8,830 nucleotides of DNA from Candidatus Uhrbacteria bacterium CG_4_9_14_3_um_filter_36_7 (GTDB taxonomy: Bacteria; Patescibacteriota; Patescibacteriia; UBA9934; GWF2-40-263), in assembly GCA_002791255.1 (NCBI GenBank), contig PFWS01000013.1, forward strand, positions 1,911 to 10,740, read 5' to 3'. The translations under genes were made by a program, and so were the position numbers. Shown piece after piece: positions 1-6,371 of the stretch (positions within the stretch are counted from its first letter, which is position 1; each line of letters starts with the position of its first letter). Under the pieces are notes generated by a model that was given only the letters and a program-made list of their open reading frames with translations, had not been told where the DNA came from and made no database searches.

Positions 1-1001
1 AGCAAAAGAAAAATAATTGTCGCAGGCATAAGAAAAAAAAGCATTTGTCGTAATGTATGTGAAAAAATAGATCCAACTTGTGGTAAATCTTGTTTTTGAA
101 CAGATTGACAAAAAGCAGGAAATGCAGCCACTGCATATGAAATAGCAACAATTCCCAGGGGAAAAAATTGAATATTAAAGGCAAATGTTAAAATAGTAAC
201 ACTTCCAATTGGTAAAAATGAAGCAATGAAAGTCATAATAATCATATTTACCTGCGACAATCCTATACTTAGCACTCGAGGACCCATTAATCGAAAAAAT
301 CGTTGGATATCAACATCCCAATGCCACACAGGTTTATATCGATACCCTGCTCGCATTACTCCATAATATTGCAAAATCAAATGTAAAAGAGCACCAAATG
401 TTACACCAAACACCAAACCAATCGAGCCAAAAAAACTGGTAAAAAAAATAGCTCCTAAAATAATTCCAATATTATAAAAAATGGGGGCAAGAGCATATAA
501 ATGAAAACGTTTAATAGCTTGCAAAACACTTCCAAAAACCATTGAAATTCCAAGCAATAATTGAGCAAGCAATAAAATACGAATGAATAAAGCAACTTGT
601 TCTTGTTTCCATAAAGCAAATCCAGGAGCAAGAAGCTGTGAAAGTGGGTGTGCAAAAATAAATAAAATACAAGCAAAAAAAACATAACCAATCACAAGAA
701 AATGTAGAACCGCATTTGTAAATTTCCAAGCGTTGTTAGTTATTTTTCCATCTGAAATATGTTTAGTGAATAATGGAATAAAGCTTGCTGAAAGGGCTCC
801 TAAAATAAATAGATTCATGAGAAGGTCAGGAAATTTAAAAGCTGTATAATAAATATCAAGAGTATCACCAGCACCAAAGGCTCCAGCAAGTACGCGATCG
901 CGCACAAGACCAATAAATCGACTGACAAATGAAAAAAAACCGACAATAAAAGCAGCGGTCGCAATAGTTTTTGTCTCTTGATGAAGAAAAGGTAATTTCA
1001 T
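1..1001 (-). CDS. murJ: MurJ lipid II flippase (MviN family), N-terminal part, runs off left edge
   Basis: MurJ is an inner-membrane MOP-superfamily transporter that flips the peptidoglycan precursor lipid II to the outer face. The ATG is at 1001 and 333 codons are open to the edge; the family is usually about 500-550 residues, so roughly the last third is missing. The N-terminus MKLPFLHQETKTIATAAF leads into the hallmark segment SRFIGLVRD (27-35), then FGAGDTLDIYYTAFKFPDLL (42-61) and GALSASFIPLF (68-78), followed by many hydrophobic helices. R28 and R34 match the essential R18 and R24 of E. coli MurJ, but the positions of R52 and R270 carry M62 and N276. The start overlaps the stop of the PKD-protein gene in an ATGA, so the two are probably translated in tandem. 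No clear Shine-Dalgarno sequence precedes the ATG. Family call is firm; substrate is inferred from the family. Confidence 0.93.
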   Translation of the reverse strand, partial: MKLPFLHQETKTIATAAFIVGFFSFVSRFIGLVRDRVLAGAFGAGDTLDIYYTAFKFPDLLMNLFILGALSASFIPLFTKHISDGKITNNAWKFTNAVLHFLVIGYVFFACILFIFAHPLSQLLAPGFALWKQEQVALFIRILLLAQLLLGISMVFGSVLQAIKRFHLYALAPIFYNIGIILGAIFFTSFFGSIGLVFGVTFGALLHLILQYYGVMRAGYRYKPVWHWDVDIQRFFRLMGPRVLSIGLSQVNMIIMTFIASFLPIGSVTILTFAFNIQFFPLGIVAISYAVAAFPAFCQSVQKQDLPQVGSIFSHTLRQMLFFLMPATIIFLL

Positions 1002-2266
1002 GAAAGCAAAGTGTTCCGACGAAGGCGTAAGAAAAAATAAATACCTAAAACCCAAAATAAACCAAGCACAACAAGCACAAGTTGAATAAGTCTATTTTGT
1101 AAAGAAAAAAAAGAAATACTCACAATATTGGTATCTTCTGAAATAACACCTGTTGTATCTTGCAGACGTAAACGCACAAGAAAATCTCCTGGACGACTAT
1201 AAACATAAGTTACAGAAGGGTCATTTGAACGTCCTCCATCTCCAAAATCCCATTCAACCTGAACCTGTGAAATATTTTCCGGAAGAAGAGATTCAAACTG
1301 AAAGGTTTTCCATGAAATTTGTTTATAGGTAAAAAGAGCAGACAGGCGTCTTTCTTTTTGAGGATTTAAAAAACTCGAAAGTGCTTGTTGAATTTCTTCG
1401 AAAATAAATGGATCAGAAATATCTGATATTTGTTGAACATCAGAATACGTTTCAGATATTTCTTTTTGAGAAGGATTTAGAGATTCATCTATTGGTGCAG
1501 CAAAATTTTGAGGGGCCGCCGAATCTTGTTGAGAAATCACAGAGATTGGATCTAAAATATCGACTACTGGGTCTCCTCCATTTGGATATAGATCTTCTTT
1601 ATCAGAAATCCCATCTCCATCTGTATCTAGTTTTATCGGATTTGTTTTATATGTATGAACCTCCTCTCCATCCAAAAGCCCATCTCCATCTGTATCTAGT
1701 TTAGTAGACATTGACCCATAAATTATTTCATCTGTATCAGAAAGTCCATCATTATCATCATCTTCATCACAAGCATCTCCCTTACCATCTCCATCAAAAT
1801 CTTCTTGCGATTCATTTTTTATTTGTGAACAATTATCTATTTCATTAGCCACTCCATCACGATCGTCATCTAAAATCGGGGTTATGAGTTCTGTTATCCC
1901 TGTATCATTTAAACTATTTTGATCAGGTGGACTAGTTTCTCTAATCTCGGCACGGATATTAAAGGTTCCACTTGGTACCATAAAATCTACATAAACTTCC
2001 TCTGGAGATCCAGAAGCTCGTACAGAAATAACTTGTGAATTTCCAATCGGAATACTCCCCTGATAAAAAGTAACATAACCACTTACATCTTCCTCTCCAA
2101 CATTACGTACTTTGGCATAGATACGAATTTGTTCCCCCGCGATAAATGTATCACGAGAAAAACTGATTTCGCTCGAACGAATTTCTAAATCTACCTGAGC
2201 TGCATCAGAAGGAAATGGAACAAAAAATAACAAAAAAAATCCAAAGAGAAAAAAAAATTTATACAT
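998..2266 (-). CDS. Secreted, C-terminally anchored surface protein with CARDB-like, thrombospondin type 3 and PKD domains
   Basis: This is a 422-residue protein if it starts at the ATG at 2266; a TTG at 2281 would add five residues, but the ATG puts a lysine directly before the hydrophobic core of a signal peptide (about 1-23, ending near SDAA). Residues 25-130 resemble a CARDB-type beta-sandwich (IRIYAKVRNVGEEDVSG). Residues 133-230 hold acidic thrombospondin type 3-like calcium-binding repeats (DDDRDGVANEIDNC, DFDGDGKGDACDEDDDNDG, and LDTDGDG twice). A Ser/Gln-rich linker follows, then a PKD domain (about 310-385) with the signature WDFGDG at 339-344. A single membrane helix (391-413) and a basic RLRR tail indicate a C-terminal anchor, leaving the body outside the cell. 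The gene overlaps pduL upstream by 8 bases and murJ downstream by ATGA. Exact function is unknown; adhesion or envelope structure is a guess. Confidence 0.88.
   Translation of the reverse strand: MYKFFFLFGFFLLFFVPFPSDAAQVDLEIRSSEISFSRDTFIAGEQIRIYAKVRNVGEEDVSGYVTFYQGSIPIGNSQVISVRASGSPEEVYVDFMVPSGTFNIRAEIRETSPPDQNSLNDTGITELITPILDDDRDGVANEIDNCSQIKNESQEDFDGDGKGDACDEDDDNDGLSDTDEIIYGSMSTKLDTDGDGLLDGEEVHTYKTNPIKLDTDGDGISDKEDLYPNGGDPVVDILDPISVISQQDSAAPQNFAAPIDESLNPSQKEISETYSDVQQISDISDPFIFEEIQQALSSFLNPQKERRLSALFTYKQISWKTFQFESLLPENISQVQVEWDFGDGGRSNDPSVTYVYSRPGDFLVRLRLQDTTGVISEDTNIVSISFFSLQNRLIQLVLVVLGLFWVLGIYFFLRLRRNTLLS
1610..1702 (-). repeat. Pair of identical 24-base direct repeats encoding the calcium-binding unit KLDTDGDG
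   Basis: The copies lie at 1610-1633 and 1679-1702, offset by 69 bases (23 codons), and are identical over all 24 bases. On the minus strand both read KLDTDGDG, the DxDxDG core of the thrombospondin type 3 repeats in the surface protein. Identity at third codon positions suggests a fairly recent internal duplication or gene conversion rather than protein-level conservation alone. Confidence 0.85.
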
Positions 2267-2870
2267 AAGAAGAAAGATCAATAGTCCATTTTGGATAAAA
2301 GGTATTTAAAACAAGATTATTATGTTCTGAAATTTGATCTGAAGTCATGTGTAAAGTAAATGTAAAGCTGGGATGAATACGAATAATCACAGAAATGATT
2401 ATTTCGATCGGTCGAATAATGGTTAAAGAAATACGATCATGGTTTTTCCAACCATATAATTTTGCTTCAGACACAGAAATATGCAAATGAGGTTCGGGCA
2501 CAATAAGCCCCTCATTAAGTACAAGGGGTCCTTTGTGTCCTTTTAAAACACACGAACCTGATCCTGAAAGATCCCCCGAACGTCTCAAGGGGGCGCAAAG
2601 ACCTGTAATCTTTAAATCAGCCTCTGTTAATTCTACCTGCGTCTGAAGACGATTTGGACCCATAACAAAAATAGATTGTTGTCCTTTTGGTCCTTCAATA
2701 AAAAGTGATTCTTGTGTTGCAACCCATTGTCCATATTGAGAAAGCGGTTGAGTATACAAAAAAGAATAATCCTTTCCAAATAGAATTTCTTGATCTTGAA
2801 AGCTTAAATGAACATGTGATGGAATCACTTCAACTGGACATTCAATCTTCATATTGTTTTCGACGTTCAT
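2259..2870 (-). CDS. pduL: PduL-type phosphate acyltransferase (phosphotransacetylase), divergent
   Basis: PduL enzymes interconvert acyl-CoA and acyl-phosphate using a two-metal site on a double beta-barrel, and are unrelated to Pta. In this 203-residue protein the family landmarks appear in order: HVHLS (19-23), LFGKDY (30-35), LSQYGQW (43-49), GPKG (60-63), MGPNRLQTQVE (70-80, with the phosphate-site Arg74 and metal-ligand candidate Glu80), APLRRSGDLSGSGS (93-106), LNEGLIV (118-124), HLHIS (128-132) and LHMTSD (173-178). The arginine usually before each His-x-His is Ser18 and Pro127 here, and the usual DEANA stretch after the last His is altered. No N-terminal encapsulation peptide and no microcompartment genes are seen, so a housekeeping acetyl-CoA/acetyl-phosphate role is more likely than propanediol use. 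The ATG at 2870 overlaps corA by 29 bases; an ATG at 2852 would overlap by 11. The family was recognised from remembered consensus. Confidence 0.85.
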   Translation of the reverse strand: MNVENNMKIECPVEVIPSHVHLSFQDQEILFGKDYSFLYTQPLSQYGQWVATQESLFIEGPKGQQSIFVMGPNRLQTQVELTEADLKITGLCAPLRRSGDLSGSGSCVLKGHKGPLVLNEGLIVPEPHLHISVSEAKLYGWKNHDRISLTIIRPIEIIISVIIRIHPSFTFTLHMTSDQISEHNNLVLNTFYPKWTIDLSSYV

Positions 2871-3774
2871 GAATACGCAAAATAGCCGAAATAAAACTCA
2901 AGACTGCTAAAAAAGAGCCGATAAATAATAAACTAACAACAAAAGATGACTGAGCAAATGGAAGCCATCCAACATTCATTCCATAAAATCCAACGACCGC
3001 AATGGGGCCTGTAAAAGCAATGCTTACTAAGGTAAAAAGTCGAATAATTTCATTAGTACGATGAGAAATTAGGGCTTCATTGACTTCAAATAATCCATCG
3101 GTTAAAAATTTTAAATTATTAGTGGTTAGCCACACAGTCTCGAGTAAATCCTTAATATCATCGAAATAAATATCATATTCCATTGGAAAAAATGGACGAT
3201 CCAGATGTGAAAGAGAAATAAGAATACGTCTTTGTGGATCAATAAGATGACGTAAAAAAAGAATATTGCGACGTAAACGTCCAAGATCAATTGTGGTTTG
3301 ACTTTTTTGGGATTCGTATACAAGAGCTTCCATTTGATTCGTTTTGTGTACTAATTCTGTATTTAACGGTAAAGCATCTTTAAAAAGAACCATTAAAAGT
3401 CGATAAAGAAAAAAAACAGGGCCTTTTTGCATATTACGTAATCGAATACGGCCATTTTTTTCACAAGAAAGAAAAAATTGCTCAACAGAATAAATCTGAG
3501 TAGTTGTAACAGTAACGATATGTGATTCATCTAAAAAAATATGAAAAGGAATTCCAATAATCTGACCCTGTTCATTCATTCTAGGAATGTGCAAGGTCAT
3601 AAATAGATAATATTTATAAAGATCTAATTTTGAAACAGGTGTTTCTGACTGAATATCTTCATAATCCAAATGATGAAATTGAAATGTCTCTTGCAAAAAA
3701 GCAAGATGTTTATCATCAACTTGATTTACGTGATGCCAAGCCATTTTTTTTGTCTCTAAAACCTTATGACTCAT
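2842..3774 (-). CDS. corA: CorA-family magnesium/divalent cation channel
   Basis: CorA proteins are homopentameric Mg2+ (also Co2+/Ni2+) channels of the inner membrane, with a large cytoplasmic N-terminal funnel and two C-terminal helices. This 310-residue protein has the expected size. Residues 1-240 form the soluble alpha/beta domain with a long helical stalk. TM1 covers about 246-264 and ends in the diagnostic YGMN motif (264-267; GMN is the pore-mouth selectivity signature). A short loop, VGWLPFAQ, and TM2 (about 277-299) follow, then a basic tail HERRKQ. The start is the ATG at 3774, only three bases after the stop of the glycosyltransferase gene; Met11 (3744) is an alternative. The 3' end overlaps pduL, so this is an internal cistron of the leftward cluster. 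Ion specificity cannot be read from the sequence. Confidence 0.95.
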   Translation of the reverse strand: MSHKVLETKKMAWHHVNQVDDKHLAFLQETFQFHHLDYEDIQSETPVSKLDLYKYYLFMTLHIPRMNEQGQIIGIPFHIFLDESHIVTVTTTQIYSVEQFFLSCEKNGRIRLRNMQKGPVFFLYRLLMVLFKDALPLNTELVHKTNQMEALVYESQKSQTTIDLGRLRRNILFLRHLIDPQRRILISLSHLDRPFFPMEYDIYFDDIKDLLETVWLTTNNLKFLTDGLFEVNEALISHRTNEIIRLFTLVSIAFTGPIAVVGFYGMNVGWLPFAQSSFVVSLLFIGSFLAVLSFISAILRIHERRKQYED

Positions 3775-3777
3775 AAA

Positions 3778-4494
3778 TTACACACGTTCATCTTTTTTGT
3801 AATCAAGATCGTATTTAAATTTATTATCTCGGATTGGTCCTAGAAACAATAAATGTAATTCGCTTAAAAAGTACTTACCAGCAATATGAATATAACCATC
3901 GCGCTTTAAACGCCTTATAGAAACAGGGACATGAAGATCTTTTGAAAGAAAACCAAAACGTCCTATCTTTGAAGCGCGTTTGGCATATTCATGATCTTCA
4001 CAAAAAATAATAGTCTCATCAAATCCATTTATTTGTTCATGAAGCTGGCGTTTTATAAAAATACAAAGTCCAGGTGCATGAACCATAAAGGGCTGACAAG
4101 CTCGAGTGTAGACGTTGTAACAAGTATGAAAAAAGTGATCAATACGCCGATTTGAAATTGGCCGAATGCTACAGGTGGCTAAATCTAAATCTCTTGTTTG
4201 TAGTTGAGAATAGGCTCGTTCTAAAAAAGTAGGATCTTCAAATTCTACATCTGCATCTAAAAAAATAATCCAAGGTTGATTTGCACAAGAAGCTCCACGA
4301 TTACGCCCAGAACCAGGCAAACCTCCATCAACAACTTCACATCCAAATGATTGCGCTATTTCACGTGTGCGATCGCTTGAAAAGGCATCTGCAACAATTA
4401 TTTGTTTGGGTTTAAGCGTTTGTTTTTTCAATGATTTTAATAAAAATGGAAGGTAGTATTCTTCATTTTTTGTTGGAATAACAATAGAAAACAT
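3778..4494 (-). CDS. Family 2 (GT-A fold) glycosyltransferase
   Basis: This is a 238-residue cytosolic or membrane-associated glycosyltransferase that transfers a sugar from a nucleotide-sugar donor, probably during cell-surface glycan or glycolipid synthesis. It opens with the classic GT2 strand SIVIPTKNEEYYLPFLLKSL (3-22), continues with IIVADAFSSDRT (32-43) and reaches the metal/nucleotide-binding motif FLDADVEF with DAD at 80-82. GFDE (157-160) and CEDHEYAKRA (165-174) match the acceptor-side acidic motif region. The C-terminal part (RRLKRDG, ELHLLFLGPIRDNKFKYD) looks like an amphipathic membrane-contact segment seen in many small GT2 enzymes; no clear transmembrane helix is present. The ATG at 4494 was chosen because the open frame upstream to 4620 would overlap the RNA methyltransferase gene and lies before the conserved domain. 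Donor and acceptor are unknown. Confidence 0.9.
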   Translation of the reverse strand: MFSIVIPTKNEEYYLPFLLKSLKKQTLKPKQIIVADAFSSDRTREIAQSFGCEVVDGGLPGSGRNRGASCANQPWIIFLDADVEFEDPTFLERAYSQLQTRDLDLATCSIRPISNRRIDHFFHTCYNVYTRACQPFMVHAPGLCIFIKRQLHEQINGFDETIIFCEDHEYAKRASKIGRFGFLSKDLHVPVSIRRLKRDGYIHIAGKYFLSELHLLFLGPIRDNKFKYDLDYKKDERV

Positions 4495-4517
4495 ACAAAA
4501 TAAAATAAATTGCTTGT

Positions 4518-4973
4518 TTAGTTTAACATATTTTTGCTTTGAAAAACATACATGGCAATAGAGGCAGCGATTGATACATTCAATGATTTCTTTCTTCCTA
4601 TCATGGGAATAACAAAACATCCATCAAAAAGAACAAATAGATCTTCTTCAATTCCACTTACCTCATTACCAATAAGTAAGGCAAGTTTCTCTGAATGCTC
4701 TTGTGGTTTGATTATCGTTGCCTCAGCAATAGTTTCAAGCCCATAAACTCGATATTGTTTAGATTTTAATGATTGAATGACTTCTTGTACACATCCATGA
4801 AATTCCCAAGGAATGATAAATTCAGATCCAAGAGCTGTTTTGTGTATTTCTTTTCGTGGTGGACATCCAGTGAAACCTGTTAAAAATATTTTTTCAATGC
4901 CAAAGACATCTGCGGATCTAAATAATGATCCAACATTATGAAGAGAACGAATATTGTGGGCAATAAGAATCAC
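4518..4973 (-). CDS. SpoU/TrmH-family RNA 2'-O-ribose methyltransferase
   Basis: SpoU-class (SPOUT) enzymes 2'-O-methylate tRNA or rRNA with SAM, using a trefoil-knotted fold. All three family motifs are visible (numbering from the GTG): motif 1 NIRSLHNVGSLFRSAD (7-22), motif 2 LLIGNEVSGI (99-108) and motif 3 IPMIGRKKSLNVSIAASIA (122-140). There is no extra N-terminal RNA-binding domain, so it resembles the minimal single-domain members (about 150-160 residues). The start is uncertain. The GTG at 4973 gives MILIAHNIRS, the normal family N-terminus and 151 residues; the frame stays open to an ATG at 5069, but that would overlap the divergent rlmD gene head to head, and the extra residues are AT-rich and unlike the family. 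It probably leads the leftward cluster. The target nucleotide is unknown. Confidence 0.88.
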   Translation of the reverse strand: MILIAHNIRSLHNVGSLFRSADVFGIEKIFLTGFTGCPPRKEIHKTALGSEFIIPWEFHGCVQEVIQSLKSKQYRVYGLETIAEATIIKPQEHSEKLALLIGNEVSGIEEDLFVLFDGCFVIPMIGRKKSLNVSIAASIAMYVFQSKNMLN

Positions 4974-4978
4974 AGGTT

Positions 4979-4984
4979 TATAAT
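4979..4984 (+). promoter_or_regulatory. Consensus -10 box TATAAT, candidate promoter for rlmD-era
   Basis: TATAAT matches the sigma-70 -10 consensus at all six positions. The best -35-like sequence is TTGTGG at 4954-4959 with a 19-base spacer, which is poor (three of six matches and long spacing). A start near 4991 would give a leader of about 40 bases before the ATG at 5031. In such AT-rich DNA a chance match is quite possible. Confidence 0.4.
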
Positions 4985-4985
4985 A
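4980..4985 (-). promoter_or_regulatory. -10-like TATTAT facing leftward, candidate promoter for the SpoU-to-murJ cluster
   Basis: On the minus strand TATTAT lies six bases before the GTG at 4973, a distance that would start the transcript at or next to the GTG and make it leaderless. It shares five bases with the rightward TATAAT, so polymerase could not occupy both at once. No convincing -35 is present (TTCAAA is 19 bases upstream). Inference only. Confidence 0.3.
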
Positions 4986-5030
4986 AAAAATATTTGTGAT
5001 AATGTTTGAAAAATATTTTCTATTAATGAT

Positions 5031-6371
5031 ATGCCACCTCAAAAAATAATTTCTGCTATTATCGATCATCTACACTCGGATGGAAGCGGTGTATTTTACC
5101 ATGAAGGAAAATCATATCGTATTTATAACACTATTCCACAAGAAGAAATCATGGCAAAAATTGAACGTAAATATAAGGGTATTTGGCGAGCGACACTTCA
5201 AAAAATTCTCTGTGCATCTGTAGATCGTATTGAACCTACATGTCCCCACGCCTCCATTTGTGGAGGATGTAAATGGCAACATATTAGCTATGCACGGCAA
5301 CTAGAAGAAAAACAACAAGCAATTAAAAATACTTTTAATAATCAGGGTCTTATTTGCCCATTATCTCATATACTAGCTTGTCCTTCTGTCTTTTATTATC
5401 GTAATCGCATGGATTATAGCTTTGATTATAAGGGTAATCTTGGACTAAAACAACCAGGTTACTGGTGGTCAGTCATTTCTCTTAACTCTTGCTATTTACT
5501 TTCAAAAGATACAGAAAAAATCCTTATGTCTGTCCGTAAATGGACACACCAAACTGGTCTACATTTTTGGGATGCGAAAAAACATACTGGTTTTTTCCGT
5601 AGCCTTATTATTCGTGAAGGAAAAAATACACATGAACGTCTTGTTATGCTTGTAACAACAAGACCAGAAAATGTTTCTTTATCATCTGTGCGAGTTATTT
5701 TTGAAGAACTCAAACAAATTCTCAAACCGTATACTCATTCATTTGTATGGGGAATTAATGAAAAACAAAATGAAACGTCAAATCCAGATGAAATTATTCC
5801 TATTAATGGAAATCCTTGGATAGAAGAAAAAATAAATAATATCCGTTATCGAATTTATCCAAATAGTTTTTTCCAAACAAATTCACTCATGGCAGAAAAA
5901 CTTCAACAAACTGTTATAGATGCCTGTGGTGATATTTCTGGTAAAACTATTTTGGATCTTTATTGTGGGGCAGGTTTTTTTTCTCTGGCTTTTTCTAAAA
6001 AAGCAAAAAAAATAATTGGTATTGAAATTGATGACTTTTCTATTAAAAGTGCCAGAGAAAATGCCAAACTCAACCATTGTAAGATTGATTTTTTCTCAGG
6101 AGCAGTCGAAAATTTTGACTGGCAAACATATAAACCCGATCTTGTAATTCTCGATCCTCCTAGAGCTGGGTTACATCCACACGTCCTTAAAACTATTATT
6201 CAAACACTTCCTCAAACTATTATCTATATTTCTTGCAATTATCGACGTCTTGTGGAAGAATTACCAGCTTTCCTAAATACCTATAAACTTACATCACTTA
6301 TAGCCTTAGATTTATTTCCACAAACACCTCATGTGGAGATCGTGGCTAAGCTTGAGCTTAAATCTTTATGA
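5031..6371 (+). CDS. rlmD: RlmD/TrmA-family 23S rRNA (uracil-C5)-methyltransferase with Fe-S cluster
   Basis: These SAM-dependent enzymes make m5U in 23S rRNA (U1939 for RlmD, U747 for RlmC) or tRNA (U54 for TrmA). This 446-residue protein has the full RlmD layout: an N-terminal TRAM-like RNA-binding barrel (about 5-65), a [4Fe-4S] site formed by C71, C77, C80 and C154, a central insertion domain, and a Rossmann methyltransferase domain. The latter has the SAM motif DLYCGAGFFSLAF (309-321), LDPPRAGLHP (374-383), the catalytic nucleophile C402 in SCNYRRL, and the proton-abstracting glutamate E436 in PHVE. The family's usual SCNPATL is SCNYRRL here, a mild departure next to the nucleophile. TRAM and the cluster favour RlmD or the dual RlmCD over TrmA; exact uridine is not decidable. 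The ATG at 5031 begins the TRAM domain directly. The stop overlaps the era start (ATGA). Confidence 0.92.
   Translation: MPPQKIISAIIDHLHSDGSGVFYHEGKSYRIYNTIPQEEIMAKIERKYKGIWRATLQKILCASVDRIEPTCPHASICGGCKWQHISYARQLEEKQQAIKNTFNNQGLICPLSHILACPSVFYYRNRMDYSFDYKGNLGLKQPGYWWSVISLNSCYLLSKDTEKILMSVRKWTHQTGLHFWDAKKHTGFFRSLIIREGKNTHERLVMLVTTRPENVSLSSVRVIFEELKQILKPYTHSFVWGINEKQNETSNPDEIIPINGNPWIEEKINNIRYRIYPNSFFQTNSLMAEKLQQTVIDACGDISGKTILDLYCGAGFFSLAFSKKAKKIIGIEIDDFSIKSARENAKLNHCKIDFFSGAVENFDWQTYKPDLVILDPPRAGLHPHVLKTIIQTLPQTIIYISCNYRRLVEELPAFLNTYKLTSLIALDLFPQTPHVEIVAKLELKSL

Larger units (their letters stand above)
4974..5030. promoter_or_regulatory. Short divergent intergenic region between the SpoU methyltransferase and rlmD
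   Basis: This 57-base, strongly AT-rich gap is the only divergent junction in the window, so promoters for both the leftward and rightward clusters are expected in or near it. It contains overlapping -10-like hexamers on opposite strands at its left end. I see no Shine-Dalgarno sequence before the rlmD ATG, no clear operator palindrome and no terminator hairpin. Confidence 0.55.

Noticed and set aside
455..729. Two minus-strand open frames of 72 and 78 codons inside murJ
   Set aside because: They are other-frame shadows; the murJ frame is continuous through the region and shows family motifs on both sides.
1408..1704. Plus-strand open frame of 98 codons across the calcium-repeat region
   Set aside because: It is antisense to the surface-protein gene, its internal repetition is just the complement of the DxDxDG repeats, and it has no family resemblance.
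2267..2281. TTG start at 2281 for the PKD/thrombospondin-repeat protein
   Set aside because: It adds only IFLL before an ATG at 2266 that gives a normal signal peptide with a lysine ahead of the hydrophobic core and a smaller overlap with pduL.
2508..2593. Two small GC-rich inverted repeats (CCCCT/AGGGG at 2508-2528 and CCCCC/GGGGG at 2573-2593) considered as terminators or attenuators
   Set aside because: Stems are only about five bases, lie inside conserved pduL codons (the SGDLSGSGS and LNEGLIV regions) and lack a following T-run on the transcribed strand.
4495..4620. Upstream 42-codon extension of the glycosyltransferase frame
   Set aside because: It overlaps the SpoU methyltransferase coding region, is Cys/Lys-rich and unlike GT2 N-termini, while the ATG at 4494 begins exactly at the conserved SIVIPTKNEE strand.
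4551..4746. Plus-strand 64-codon open frame opposite the SpoU methyltransferase
   Set aside because: It lies antisense to the conserved motif 2 and motif 3 region of the methyltransferase and shows no independent features.
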